Position numbers and translations under genes: made by a program
Shown here: positions 13,283 to 27,200 of the stretch, one piece after another
How the letters are laid out: the number at the start of each line of letters is the position of its first letter
Numbering within the stretch: the first letter of the stretch is position 1
The notes under the pieces: model-generated
Databases searched by the model: none
What the model was told of the DNA's origin: nothing
What the model saw: the letters and a program-made list of their open reading frames with translations, nothing else
DNA from: Crotophaga sulcirostris
Taxonomy: Eukaryota > Chordata > Aves > Cuculiformes > Crotophagidae
Direction: 5' to 3'
Assembly: GCA_013397455.1 (NCBI GenBank)
Contig: VYZB01000122.1
Location: 2,118,783 to 2,182,782 of the forward strand
Length of the DNA stretch: 64,000 bases

Positions 13283-14244
13283 TGTTTAATAATTAGTAAC
13301 GTTGCAGGGTGCAGTCCCAGAAGAGAATTCTATTGATAAAAATATTTTTAAAAATATTAAGCTATTATGTAATTTGAGGTCTCACACTGAGCTTGGAGAC
13401 TTCTCCCTCATTGTAAGATAAATGCTTTTTAGCTTTTTTTGGCACTTGATAAATTACAATTAAATTCGTCTTAATACGTTCAAGCTGTTTCATCAAGAGT
13501 TCAGTTCTCAGTCCAAAAATTTCACTTTTTTTCTGACTGTGTTCCCTGTACTGTCTGTACTGCCTATCAGACTGAGAAATTACCAAAACACCTTTTCTCA
13601 GTATGTAAGTCCTAGTGACACCCATCTCTGCATAAAGATGGTAGACTTAGGGGTAGAGATAAGCAAAATGAAATGGCAAAAGCCCAAGAGATTACAAAGA
13701 GAATGAGAAGTGTGCTGAATTTGGAGATACTTTTTTATTTGTGAATTAGCTTGAGAGGCAAAATTTTGGACTTACGTTTTGATGATCAAGGGGGCAAGAC
13801 TAAAAGGGACAGAGTTGCATAATTATAGCAGTTGAAATGACCAAACCAGATAAGGCTGCTGGAAGAAAGAGAAGTTAATGGGAGAAGATTAGTGGATAAT
13901 AGGGAAATTGAACTGAAGGAATTGAATGGGAAGATATAAGCAAGGATGAGAAACTACTGAATAAGGTTCCTAAGAATTACCAGGGTTTTAGGAGTTTAGA
14001 GAAGAGCAAATTCTGAGAATGAAGGAGACTATGTCTTTGGTTTTCAGTCAATGGGTTACAGACTCGAGATGGAGGGATCCATGCAAGTATTAAAAAGCGT
14101 TTATATTTCCTATACCGGTATCTGTACTTCCTCTGGGAAGTTTTCCAAGGGGACTTGAAATGAAAAACAAGGGAGGACAGAACAATGGTTTCTCATTAGG
14201 TTAAAGAGGATAGTTGCTCTTGATAAATGAGTTTTGTTAAAGGA
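13283..14244. other. Unassigned sequence between two CR1 copies
   Basis: No exon or named repeat is recognised. The stretch is purine-rich on the + strand from about 13640 to 14060. It could hold an unrecognised repeat, but I see no diagnostic block. Confidence 0.4.
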
Positions 14245-15115
14245 GTAACACAAATGAAATGGGTGGCAGTGTCGACCAGCTTGAAGAAAGGGAGGCTCTG
14301 CAGAGAGATCTGGACAGGCTGGATCGATGGGCTGAAACCAATGGGATGAGGTTTAACAAGACCAAGTGCCAAGTCCTGCACTTGGGACACAACAACCCCA
14401 GGCAGCTTTACAGGCTTGGGGAAGATTGGCTGGAGAGCTGCCTGACAGAGAAGGACCTGGGGTGTTGGTTGACAGCCAGCTGAATATGAACCAGCAGTGT
14501 GCCCAGGTGGCCCAGAAAGCAAATGGCATCTTGGCCTGTATCAGAAATGGTGTGGATAGCAGGAGCAGGGAAGTGATTGCGCCCCTGTAGTCAGCACTGG
14601 TGAGGTTGTATCTGGAGTACTGTGTACAGTTCTGGGCCCCTTGCTACAAGAAGGACATTGAGGTGCTGTAGCCCTTCCAGAGAAGGTCGACAAGGTTGGT
14701 GAAGGGGCTGGAGAACAAGTCTTACGAGAAGCGGCTGAGGGAGCTGGGGTTGTTTAGTTTGGGGCAGAGGAGGCTGAGGGGAGACCTCATCACTGTCTAC
14801 AACTTCCTGAAAGGAGGTTGTGACAAAGGGAGTGTTGGTCTCTTCTCCCAAGTGACAGGTGATAGGACAAGAGGAAATGACCATAAGTTGCACCAGGGCA
14901 GGTTTAGGCTGGATATTAGGAAAAAAATTCTTCACTGAAAGGGTGGTCAGGCAGTGGAACAAGCTGCCCAGGGAGGTGGTTGAGTCACCATCCCTGGAGG
15001 TGTTAAAAAGACGGGTAGATGAGTTTCTGGGGGACATGGCTTAACACAGGAGCGGTATGGTTGGACTCGATGATCTCAAAGGTCTTTTTCAACCGGACGA
15101 TTCTGGTTCTATGAG
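14245..15115 (+). mobile_element. CR1 LINE 3' end (ORF2 C-terminus and 3'UTR)
   Basis: This is a well-preserved, 5'-truncated CR1. The frame starting near 14259 reads [25 protein letters not shown] and then LTEKDLG, typical of the region after the RT domain. A frameshift near 14460 moves the match to another frame ([20 protein letters not shown]). Further blocks follow at 14696-14935 ([36 protein letters not shown]) and 14925-15043 ([26 protein letters not shown]). The copy ends with 'ttggactcgatgatctcaaa', 'ggtctttttcaacc' and a degraded tail 'gattctggttctatga' without perfect octamers. Stops and frameshifts make it non-functional. Confidence 0.93.
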
Positions 15116-17552
15116 ACTAAAGCAGCTGAAATGGAGACTCAAAAAGATTTTGTAGTAACATGCAAAGAAAAACTTGCAAAGACAAAGATGACATGAATAT
15201 TTCAAATAATGATGTACAGAGTCCTGAGTAAAGAGTATTTTTCTTGCAGGGAGAGGGGATACAAGGGTGTGTTTTTAGATAAGTGGAGGGGAATTGCAGA
15301 ATACAAGCAGTTACAAGGGAAAAAGAAAGCGGAATGTAACATAGGTCACTACCAATTAAAAGTACTGCTTAGGGCAGCCATTTCCCTACCCATCTAATTC
15401 TTTGAGCTGGTCTGTCTGTGAAGGAGAGATCTTCCTAGATGCCTTTATAACCCTTTTGGTGTCTTCCTTGTGGCACTGTGTGTGTGGTGGTGGTAAGTTT
15501 CCCTTTGTGCCAGGCTTCTGGAATTTTAACAAGTGAAGCATAACAGTGAAAGGCTTGTTAGCAGTAGTTGGTTGTTAAAAGGATCCTGCATTGCTTCAAA
15601 GCAGCAATAGCAATTTCAGAGTGGGATGAAGGAGCTCCATTCTCTTTTGGAAACTCTGTGGCTGATATATAACATAATTGGGGACCACTGAGCTGCAAAT
15701 AGTTTTGTACTGAAATGAAGGATTGTGCTGTACTTGACTGTGCATATAGGGTGAAGGATCAGAGAGGGATAGATGAGGTCATTGTGTCTAGTGGGAAGAT
15801 CCCTTGTTTCTTGCTACAGAGAATGAGCCTTTTCCCACCAAACTTGTTAAATCTTTGAGGTTAACGACATCTAGAAGCAGGGTTTTAACACCTTGTGTGA
15901 AATTAAGTGGCTTTGATTTATAATTTTAGTCCTTTTTTTTCCTTTTTTTTCTTTTTCTTTTTTTTATGGCTTAGAAGCCTAGTTAGGAATAAGGTTCAAC
16001 TTTCCTCCCTACCACAACTACCCTTCCCCAGGCTGCGCTTCTTGCAGTAAAGATGCTACCTTTAAGTAGTCCAGATATCTCTAAATTGCCTGAAATCCCA
16101 TGGGTTGCTTTCCCTTGCCTTGATCATTGAAAATGTCAAAAGAATTTGAAGAAAAGGGCACTGTCTTGAGTCTCTTTGAGCCACCTCTCAAATCGATGCT
16201 CTTAAATAGTGGTTTTTTTCCACGACACACATTTTTTGTACTTGCAGTGTTTGCATTAATGTACTGTGTATAATCTGTTTGCTCTGGAAGCCCTTTCTGC
16301 AGCACCACTGCAAACAGTTTGAATTATTTTTCACTCAGCTTCAGTTTACGTCTTTATAAAATATGGTGGAATCCAGTGCTGGAAAACATGTGAGATTGAC
16401 AGCCCTGGAAACTGAAGTCCCTGTTTATCCATGAGCTAGATAGCAGGTTAATTCTAAGTTGTACTGCCAAGATATAAAGTTTGCTCCATCTAGGCTGTGC
16501 TAAGATGACCTCTGCTTCATTTATTTATGATTTACAGAGCACTGAATGTTTGCAGAGACTTTGCACAGTGATTGTGTCATGTTTCAATTTCTGTTTCTGA
16601 TATCCTTCTATATGATGTGTTTATTACAGTATAAATACAGATTTGTGTCTTTAAAAAACAAAGAACTATGAACTCTGCACTGGATTTCCAGTAAAAGAGA
16701 TGTGTTTGTCTATAGTTGCAGTATTATTACTTGTAGAAGTTGATAGGGCTCTAGTGATTGAACTAACACATGATAGAACATCGTTTATATTTCAAAAAGT
16801 TAACAATTTAAAACTCAGAATGCTTCATGGTGACTTTAGCAATACAGATCTTCTGCTAGGTCACTCTGCGACTGTCCTATCAACAACATGGCAAAGTGGT
16901 ATGTAATGGAGGAGAAAGTTGGCCAGATGTGATAGGATGGAGGAAAACCTGCCGGTATATCCAAACTATGCTTTTGGGACTCTCAGTAGCATGCAAGTCT
17001 CATCTTCTTTCTGGGGTGAAGCATGCTGAGGTAGAGCATAGCAAGCACACCTTGCTAGCAAGTTTGTTATTACTCTTTGATAAGTTTGAGCATCATTCAC
17101 ATTTTAAAACTGTCTTCTTGAGTTATGCATTTCCTAACACTGACATAAATTACCATTTTTTGGCCAGAAGCATAAAATATCAAAAACTTATTTTGTTTGG
17201 TGTTTCTTGTGTCCAGTCTCTTTTCCTTTTTGCTCCGTTCTAGGTCGAATTCTGCATTTCATTATTACACAAGTCTTCCAGTGGAAAGGCTTTGCATCCT
17301 CAGCATTTCCCTTCTGAGCTCTTCGAATTCCAACAATTCCATTCCATAGACCCTTCTCATGCCTGTGATGCTTCTATCTTGTTCCACCATTGCTGTGTAA
17401 GCTGACTCTCTTCTGCTCTGACTTGATTTTTCAACACCGCAACTATAGCCAAAGGGGAGGTTTTAGTTGTACTTGTGTTCGTCAGACCTTTTATTGTACT
17501 TGTGTTTTTCCTTATGTCATTGATAGAAGCCATTTACAAGAGTTTTGTGGGG

Positions 17553-17579
17553 TTTTGTTTTTGTTTGTTTGTTTGTTTT
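17553..17579 (+). repeat. (GTTT)n microsatellite
   Basis: The run consists of about six GTTT units, the first few slightly irregular. It is the kind of short tetranucleotide repeat common in vertebrate introns. Confidence 0.85.
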
Positions 17580-20500
17580 AATGACCATTATTCCTTTTCC
17601 TTCTTTTTCTAGAGCTTTATGCTTAGAGCGTTATTCTGGAAGTAGATTTAACAAGTCTTTCTGTAGTAATATGCACATGACATCAAAGCAGAGAGCTGGT
17701 AAATAAAGGAGAAGGACTTTAAAATGCAAAGGGATTACAGAAGAGAAGAAGGGGTGGAGACTGTAGGAAATAACAGCATATTTAGTACTACTGACTGGCT
17801 TAGAAAAGAAATAAAAGCAAATAGAGGAAAAGACAAGTTGTGTTTTATTATTTTCTGTGTGTTTAAATGAATACCCTCTCCTGCTGATCAAAGAGGGTTT
17901 TGATTGCCTCACAGAAGAGGGGCACTGATGTCTACAATGACTGTAAAGCTGAGGGCAGATGTGCCAATGCACCTTGATTTGTAGGGGTACTAATCTATTC
18001 CCTTACTCCACCCTTGCTTAGGGTATAGTGGAAGGTGGCATTCAAACAGTGGGGCAGCTGATCACCTGTCTTGGGACTCATCAAGAAAGAATAGGCTATT
18101 CAACAACCACTCACATAATCTTAAATACAACTTTCCCAGCTTTCTTATTTACTTACATGTGGTACATGGCATGACTCTGTCACATAATGTGTGTGATGGG
18201 CACTGAGTGGTCCTGTCATTATCTACCAAGGCTCTGTGATGAAAAAGAGATTAAAAACCTGTACAAATCCTCAAGTACAAGCCTCAGCTGCCAGTGAGAA
18301 GATACTTTTAAAGGATACTGTGAAGAAGCACTTCAGAATCTGATGTCTTAAAATTGAACCGGCCCCTTTGCTTCTTTTAGAAATGTTGTTGGAGTGGTGG
18401 GAAGGGCAGGGCTATTCATAGTCCTTGTCTTTTAACCCACCCTTTTCCTCAGACATCAGTACATCCAGTGCAGTATGCCAGATTTTTGTATCCCTAAGCA
18501 AATAAGCAATGGAGTTGGTCTGGCTTGTCATGTATGCAGTGGTTGGCAATTCAGCAGCTCAGGGTGAACTAAAGGGGTGGACTCATTAATGTGCCATCCT
18601 TCTTGCTGCTGACGAGTCAGTGGGATCTTGGGATACTTTGTACTGAATTATGTTGCTGGTGCACGTTCATAGCCTGGGTTAACACTCAGCTCAGGGCTGA
18701 GACAGCTCTGTATAGCTCACTAGAAACCCATTTTTGTGTCGCCTTTCTGCAGGGTACTGAGGGAAGGAGAAGAGGAAGCTGGGTTCCAGTGGAGAGTGAG
18801 TGGAAAGGGCAAGATCTGTGTGTGGAAGCGAGATACAGCGTGATCTAATGACTGCAGCTTCTCTCAGACTTTACCCTTCCTACATACAGCAGCTATGGTG
18901 GCCTGAAAAATGCAACTGGTAGCTGATTTCCCTTTGGCACAGGGGATGACTGGAGAGAGAAAATGGTGCCAGTTATGTGTGATAGATCATCATAGATCTG
19001 GGTGTTGAGGCGTACTGTCATTAGCTGATATTTGACTAAGCTTTGGTGCAGCTGACTGCTGGGAAGATCTAGCTTGCCCAGAAGCTAGGGCCTTTGCTCA
19101 AGCTGTGGTGCAGGGACAAAGACTTGGTATAGGAGAAGATGAAGAGGCAGGCTAGCAAAGTGAATTAGATGCTATACTGGTCTACATGTGAGGAATGCCT
19201 TAGCTTATTGCTATGGACTATTGTCTAAGTGGGCAGGTGGTCCTCCCAGAAAAGTTCATCTGTGGCTGTGGCATGTCAGTGTGTTGGTGGGGTCATTATT
19301 TGTTCATCTCAGGCGAGGAATTCTTGGTTGTGCCATGTGTGCATTTGGTTTTTTTTTTTTTGAGGAATGCAATACATGAGGGTATGAAGATGTACAGAAA
19401 GTGGTGAAAAAGTGGGTGTAGGCCATATTATGTGTCTTTTGACTATAGATCTTGGTGGTCTTAGGCTATGGTAATTAAGGATGTTCTGACTGCAGGTCAT
19501 ACAACCTTGCCTGATGATGTACTGGAGAGCTGAGGTTTTCCATAGGCTATTGCTGTGACACCAGTGAGTGCACTATGTGACATAAAATGTGGGATGGTCA
19601 GGAAGTTTCCCTTTAACCACCTGCGGGAGGTACTAGAAAATTTGGATACAAGCAAAAAAACCTAAGAAAGCTGAAACAGTGCCTGTATTTTTAGAAAAAT
19701 CCAAGGGAAGATGTAATCATCCTACATGTTTCTAGGTGACCTTGACACATTTGGTTTCCTCAAAAGGAGGAATCTAAGATATATTTCAGTGTATGCAATA
19801 TGTGCATACGTACTGTAGGCTTGTAAGATTCCAAAGTGATAAATGAAAAATGACGGATACAAAGCTACAGAACTCTAAAGTGATTTTGGATATGATGGAG
19901 ACATCAGTGACACTTCAAGTAATTTAGTCTTTGACTGATGGAAACTGTCAGCCACTGAGAAGCCATTGGGAAAGATGTCACCTAACAAATTGGATTTTCA
20001 CAATATTATTAGTTTGTGAAATAACCTTGTGGAATACATTTTTTCCTGAAAGCTCTTAAATGGAAATCATTCAAAAGAACATCTTTATTAACAATTAGAT
20101 AAAACATGGAAATATAAATAAGTTAAAATAACTTTTTAAGATAATATTTCAGACTTGAAAAAAAACAAGTATATTTATTTTATTTTTTTGAGACACAAAT
20201 ACACAGAGCAGCATAATGTATACTCTGGAGGAAGCCCCCAAGAGGCTCCTGTATATTGAAACAAATATGTCAAGAGTCATTCCTCATTTAACCTTAGGAT
20301 ATTTGACATCTCCTTATTTGTTGTTTGAGCAGTTTATTGGGTGCATTCCCCCAGATAGTATATGACTTCTGTTGTGTCAAGTTTTACCACTTTTAAACAG
20401 ACTTAAAAATAGAATTTAAATTTTTAACAACAATGTTGTGGGAAGAAAATCCAGTTATGATTTATTCTCTTTACAAGTTTTTCTTTTCTTTTCTTTTTGT

Positions 20501-22678
20501 CATGTCATGTTTTAGGATATAGCAGAAAATAAGGAAGTTTGTATTGTCAGAAAGTTCAGGAACGTGCGGGGATGTCCTCATGTGTGAAACCTTTGTATGT
20601 GAATGCATGAGGTTTTAAGTATAAGCAATGTATTCATTTTGAACTTCAAATTTTCTTTTTGAAGACTCTGGTAGATTAGATATTTTTCCTGTAGAATATC
20701 TTTGAAAATATTTGCAGCTTCTGTTAATTTTAGTTTTACCTGTCTTATTTTAGGAAAGAATTTATTAACTCATCTTTCACAGAAGTTGTAAAATATCTGT
20801 ATTTGGATTCAGGATTTAGTGTAAAACTAACAGAAGGTAGATGAATTGTCAGAAAGATCTAACAGAAGCCATGATTTTCACTTCAGACTCGTTATTCCAG
20901 GATTCTGATAACTTTGTCAGGGTTTCCTATTTTTCCAATAGACATCTTCAAAAGACAGCATAGTTAGCCACACAGTTAATGTTACCAATTAAAAAGTGTG
21001 TGTGACATCTCTGAATAATCTGGATATTAATTCAACTTAATGTGGCTCAGAAGGGAGTTACATGATATTTCTTTTGCAGTTCTCAATTGAATCAGAGATT
21101 GAAATGCAAAATCTAGTATGGAAGAGTGTCATGTGGATCAGTGCATCCCCTATTAATGCTATTCCCTATAATCATACAACTAGACAGAACATTAAACAGT
21201 GCTTTCATTTGTGTATTAAATCTCTATAAGTGTGGGGGAAAACTTTTGCTGACATAAAACAAAAATCTAAGTTGTCACCCTTGCAGTGGTAATGTGAAAG
21301 AGTAAAGAAAGTGAGATATTAGCTTACTTACCTCAGGCATTTTGTGTAATCAATGCAGAGATATTGGATGGTTTGGTCCACCTAAGTGTTCTCTGTAGGA
21401 TAGTCTATTGCCTATCCAAGAACTGAAGGAAGAATCCAGAAACTTGGTGAGATTAAGTTGGTGTTTTGCGTGCTTACCTTGATAGAAAAGGTAAGTATAA
21501 ATAAATAGGTGGGGAGCAGAAGTGTTCCACAGTGGTGATGGAGGATCAGGGGAGCTCTGAGCTGCCTCACTTCTCCCTTTCCTTCATGTTAGTCTGCGAA
21601 AACTTGCTGTCACTTAAACTGTTGTTGGTGTAAATAGAGGCTATGTTGGTTATTGATGCAAAGGAACAAATCAAAAGATGGTAATAGGCTAGGAGTTCAG
21701 AGGAGGTGGGAGTCTGAAACGTATTTGTAAATGGGGGCACGGGGGTGAGTGAATCTGACATACATAAGTGAATTGTCCTCCACTGTATTTTGATTGTCAA
21801 AGCTGTGACCACCATGCATTTGCTGAAATGTGTTTAATAACCACTGCCCTTTAAAACTGTACCAACGAACTGCAGTGCTGAACCCACCATGAGAAGGAGA
21901 AATTTGCCTGTATTATTTAACTGAAGCAGGCTGTCACAGTAGTCATTTCATGACATTTTGGATTTCATCCAGCAGTTCTTTTAAGTAGTAACTACTTAAA
22001 TATAATCTTTATTTTGGAAGGTTGCCTAGTATTAATGTGCAGAATATCCGCTAATAGTTTTGTTTTAGCAATTCACATTTAGAAAAAGCATTCTATTAAG
22101 TCCTTAGGAAAACTAAATCCCAAGTATTATCAAGTAATTTTTTAAAATTATCATACAAAATGGTAGAGAAGTGTTTTCAGCTGAATATATATTCTTTTAA
22201 AACCCAGCTTTTTGAAGTTGCTGCATTACTGTCTTCCTTCTGGTTTGTCTTACATCCATGTATAAATTTTGGCATGTCTTCCTGTACAATTTACAAATAT
22301 AAAAAGTATGACCAGATGGCTACAGCGCTAATCTGTGATATGATGATCTTCTCTCTTAATTATTCAACATGTACCGCTCCAATCTTTGTGTTGCCTTTTC
22401 CCAATTCACACAGAAAGCAACAGCTAAATTTGCATTATTTTCTTATTATGTCTTTTTTTCCCTGTTTTCATTAACCTTTCCTTCACTCAAAATTACTTTT
22501 TATATATCCTCAAGATTTTACACAAATTTTTCATCTAATTCTAACCTTTATCTTCTACATTCTCTCCTCAGCTGATAAAATTTCCCTCTTTCCAGCTAAT
22601 TTTTTTCCTATGGCTTTCTTGGTGCATTGTCTTCTACTGCTGTGATGCATGGATCTCCTTCCAGTCCTGAACTACTGC

Positions 22679-22697
22679 TTTTTTTTTTTTTTTTTTT
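22679..22697 (+). repeat. Poly-T tract
   Basis: Nineteen consecutive T residues. No SINE or processed-gene body adjoins it on the 5' side (minus-strand sense would place such a body at higher coordinates), so I treat it as a simple homopolymer. Confidence 0.85.
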
Positions 22698-23935
22698 AAT
22701 AGAGTTCCCAGTATAAGACTGTTTATAATAGTGTGAAGGGAAAAGAAAAAGATGACAAAGCATTCTAAGCTAGAGTATCTCCTCCTTCTCCCATCCTGCA
22801 TTTGTGTAGAGGTCACAATAGACAGCAAGAAACATGACCAGCTTTCAAAGCATGAGCTTTGGTAGTTAAGAGTACTTCTTGTTTTATATAGAGTGAAGTT
22901 TCAGCACATTGTTAATGCAAATTAATAGTCACAGCTTTACTTATAGTTGTGTTCCTACATAGATGCCTAATTCCTAGTGGCAAAATTTCAAAATTCACTT
23001 TTTCTGTGAACCCCTTATATACAGGGAGCACAGATACTTTTTTAGCAGCAGATTATGCAAAGTAGGTTAACAGTAAAGCTTAGGAAAAGTAGAGTTTGAA
23101 GGCACTTCAAGAAATGTCATCATTGTAGTAGTTCCTCTCTAGACTAAACATTTTTTTCCCTTATAAAAAATGTGTAATTAGTTAGGTGTAATCAACATAA
23201 TTATGTAGCTTAAAACAAAGGAAAAAATAGTCCCATAAACTGAGGCTGCCTTCGCTAACAAGTATGATGAAAATAAATGTTAAAAAATTTTAATGATCTG
23301 GTCTTTGCTTTCCTAATTAATCCCTGTTTTAATGAGGTGGACTACTTTTATTCAGATTTAATGAGTAAAAAAAGGTTTTTCACAAATAATTTTAATTTAC
23401 TGAGGTGTAGAAATATACATCTTCATTCAGGGTCAACATTACTAGGTATATGTTACTTTAAAAATTGTTGTCCACAGCTTTATATTTTTTATTTTATCTC
23501 TCAAAAGCTTTCCAGGGATATTTGAAAAGCATATTTGTAAGGACCACTGACAGCATTGCTGGATAAATTGAAAGAAATTTCTGAGATGTAATTTATGTTA
23601 TGTTTTGTGACAGTTTGTAAGGAAGTCGAGTTAATGACTACATGATTCTGTTGAAATTGAGGTCTTTGCTGACTCAGCTATAACCAGGAGACAGATACCA
23701 TTCCAAACCATAGGGCTTCCTACTAGATGATTGAGGGAATATTAAAAAGAAAAAAAAAACAACAAAATGCCATGGACTGTCTAGTCTTGATGCTGTTTCC
23801 CTTTGTGGTTGCAACTCATGTACTGTTAAAAAAATGTGCAATGGATTTTCCTTGTCTTATGGTCAGATATGCGTGTTCATTTTTCACTAGGCTTTATGAG
23901 GAACTCATAAATACGGACTTGTATTTATGTTTGCG

Positions 23936-23979
23936 TTTACATGTTTGTAAATGTTTGTAAATACATGTTTGTATTTACA
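23936..23979. repeat. Two adjacent inverted repeats with forkhead-like motifs
   Basis: Two perfect inverted repeats lie side by side. The first has arms TTTACA (23936-23941) and TGTAAA (23946-23951) around TGTT. The second has ten-base arms TGTAAATACA (23956-23965) and TGTATTTACA (23970-23979), also around TGTT. The arms contain GTAAATA/TATTTAC, which fits the binding core known for forkhead (FOX) factors. Binding is inference. The array may simply be a short tandem duplication of 'atgtttgtaa', seen twice at 23941-23960. Confidence 0.6.
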
Positions 23980-24075
23980 TGCTTGTACTGTATGGCACTA
24001 CAAGTAAATAAAACAAGCCATGAGTGTTGTGCCATGCAGAGCTCGGACCTTTGCAGAACATGGGAACGAATGGCT

Positions 24076-24290
24076 TTGCCTGATCAGCGGTGCATTCAGG
24101 TCAGCATCTGGTCTCTGTCAGGAGCAAATGGCTGATGCCTTGGGGAAGAGGTTGGGACCTCAAGCAAGCAGCTAGTGGGACTTATCCTGAACATTGTTGC
24201 AGCAGCAGGCTCAGAAAGTTCCTGAAATTCACACCGCAAAATCAGAGTGTCTAGGTATTTCAAAGCCGTCAGTGGGTCCTTTTTCTGAGG
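24076..24290 (+). repeat. Possible ancient amniote interspersed repeat
   Basis: The segment with 'cagcatctggtctctgtcag' and 'gagcaaatggctgatgcctt' followed by 'ggggaagaggttggg' resembles the old amniote block cagtatcctgtctctgacag, tggccagtaccagatgcttc, agaggaaggtgcaag, recalled from CR1-related 3' ends. The part after about 24170 is less clear. Divergence is high and the assignment rests on memory of the consensus. Confidence 0.35.
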
Positions 24291-27200
24291 ATCTGCCCAA
24301 TCCCACTGTGGAACTATGTCATTTTTTTTAAAATCAACAGGATCCTGTGGTAAGAACTGTCTGCTGAAGTGCTATTACTCATAACACATGAAAGTATATT
24401 TTTACTGCAGAACAGCTTGTGTTGTATGCCATGTTGATGGTGTTGACCATCTTTTGAGCCCTAAGAAAATGTATTTGGTTTGCCAATAATAGTACCAGCT
24501 GGAAAAGGAGCAAGCAAGTGTGGTGCAGAGAGAAAGAAGATGAAATTCAGGGATATGTGTGTAGATGCCTGAATTCCTACGGTTCTTTACTCTCCATTTC
24601 CTTTTGCTGGAATAGCTGACACTTCTGCCCTCTCCTGGCTCGTTTTCTCTCACTTCATGCCTTTCCTTTGTCTGTTAAATATCTGATTTTCCTTCCAACT
24701 TTCTTCACTTTTCAGACTTTTATTTGGAAACTATGTTTACCAGTTTGTTTTTCCATTAAAGTTATTTTATAAAGGAAAAACTGTGCTGGCTTTATCGTCT
24801 GTCTGAAGAGGAGAATCCCTCCTTTTGCCACCTCAGGTTGGCTTCTGGTGGCCAGACTGAGAATTACAGTTTAGTGAATATCCCAAGTGATGCATAGTGG
24901 AAGGTGCTCTGATGACTGGACCAGGAGACTGGCTGTGAGGGAAAGGACACTAGAGGTGGGGATCTGGGGTGTGAGAGGTTGCCAATAAGGCCCAGAAGGG
25001 ATTGCTAAGAGAAAAAGGGATTTTCAGAAAAAAGAGCTGAGATTTTGCTCGAACTTGAGCCTAGGCTATGCTAATTTGACTCCCTTTATACTTACCCCTG
25101 AGCTGCTTGTGGTGCTCTTCTGTGTGGACCTGCTGAGTTGCCTAGCGCTTCCTGAGGAAGCTGTGGGCCACTGGTGCTGTGCTTCACTGATGAGGCAGGC
25201 ATGGTGATAAATAAGATCTGAGGTGTTATTACAAATTTCCTGCTTCACTCAGGCCACTGCTCTTGAAGCAGTGCTTTCTTTGTGAAAATGGAAAGTATCG
25301 CAGCTCTTTGAGCAGCGCTGGAGAAGGAGCTTTGTTGACAGATTCTCCTTTTATAACTTGTCATTATCAGCTACAGATATTAGCAGACTTTTGGCAGAAT
25401 GTCACTATGAATTTAAGGATTGATTTTTGACTGTGTTTAGTCAATGGCAACTGATGGGTAACTGCCTCTTGGAGATCTTAACATTCATACCACTGCAGAA
25501 ATGAATGTCAATATTAAAAAAAAAGTTGAAGGAACTCTGTAAGCAGTTTGTTAATTGAAGATGACTCTCTCTTTATAAGAATACAAATTAGAATATGCTA
25601 CTTAGCCACACAGCAAACAGTCTGCATTGCTGAGTCCAGTGATGAGACACGATAGTATATGGCTGGATTATTTCACTGAAGAAGCTCTATAGCCTTCACT
25701 TTCATCTTTGTGTTTAATGAGGTGATCTTTGAGCTCTTGCTCTAATCTAATTGTGTATTTCAGTGATATACAAATAGTTTTTTTTAAAACTATACTAATT
25801 AAGGGATGTATTTCAAAGTAATTATATTATTAAGAGGTATAGCATTTATTTGTGCATTTGACAGGCGAACAGGTTTAATCACTATAGTAAAAACAACTGC
25901 TTCAGTTTTTTGTAAACAAGATTTAAATGACTGTTGATATTTATTCACCTTTTGTCTATGTATTATGAGGAGAAGAGTGACTGAAAAAAAAATCACTATT
26001 CATTTGTTGAAAAAGTGTGTCTTTGATGTTCACATTTTTCACTGAAGGGGAGCACAGTTATTTTAGACTGATGCAGTCCTATTGATGCTTGCCCCACGCC
26101 TCCATAACTTTTTCCTTTTGTGCTTCAGGACTTGTCACTAGTGGTGTTGCCAGGGCTGGAGAACATCTTTCTTTGGACTCATAATTTTGTTTTAATGAAC
26201 CTGTACAACATATAATCTGTTCTGTTAGATAAATACTTTTTTCCAGGTTCATGCTTGTGCAGGAAGATGTGTGTTATGCGGAGTAGGTAGTGAGCATGAG
26301 TAAATTTTTATCAAACTTTTACTATTTCACAAACCAAGAAGTGGAGCGGAGCACCCAGGGGGAGTGGAATGAGTCTCTTACAGCAAATTACACGAGCAGC
26401 GTCTGTGAGAGCAGACACTGGTGTGCATGTAAAGAAATCCCTGACTTGATTGTGGTTTCATGTACTCAGAAACAGTTCTGAAACTGGCATCTTTTAACCG
26501 TGCCAAACTCTACTGTTTGTATAGTCGTATTGACATAAGTTCACTCAAAGTTCAGTTAAACTGACACTTACAGTATCAGTAAAGATAATTATGTGAAAGC
26601 ATCTTTGCTGCTGGACCGCTGTGGTTAATGTGGCAATTCTCTGTAATATAGTAGCTTATTTTAATCAAACAAAAGGAAATGTATTTTGTAATTCAGAGGA
26701 AAATGTTACTTCCAGCATGGTATATTTTAACTGATCTAGGAATACTGACGTCCTGATTATTTCATTTTAAATATACGACTTCTGCACCTGGAAGGAACAG
26801 CCTCTAAACGAATCTGCTTGGACCTAACAGTAACAGTTACATGCCTTGCATGCTAACCTCACACTTTTTCTTTTTATGGAAAAATATGTTTAGTTGGCTC
26901 AGATAAGATAGCAAATCTTGAATTGTTTTTTTCCTTGTCAAATACTATTGATGAAGATATTAAATACTATATTTGTAAAAAATAATACCTTTACCTAACG
27001 GGCTTCATTCATCATTATATTTCTTCTAGGCAGCTAGATTAAAAAAAGTGAATGAAGGGGAGAATAATTGCACAAGACATTTTGTGTATAAAACTAAAAT
27101 AATATTACATTTTGTAATACTGCTTTTTTTTTTTTTCTTTTTGCATCATCAGTTTATTTCACAGATTTGTAAAAAGGAATTTGTTGGAAGTCTGATTAAA

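Larger units (their letters stand above)
15116..23935. other. Gene-free stretch with pyrimidine runs and simple repeats
   Basis: No coding exon is recognised. Visible low-complexity tracts are a T-rich pyrimidine run at about 15931-15965, a (GTTT)n run at about 17553-17579 and a 19-base T run at 22679-22697. The 18560-19150 region is a little richer in G and C, with no recognisable gene. Otherwise the DNA has ordinary AT-rich intronic or flanking character, and its open frames lack any family motif. Confidence 0.5.

Noticed and set aside
14591..15037. 148-codon open frame on the - strand
   Set aside because: It is the antisense of the CR1 copy at 14245-15115, whose sense strand has clear ORF2 motifs.
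22679..22697. Poly-T run as the tail of a SINE or processed pseudogene on the - strand
   Set aside because: No retroposed body or gene-like sequence is seen beside it, so it is treated as a simple homopolymer.
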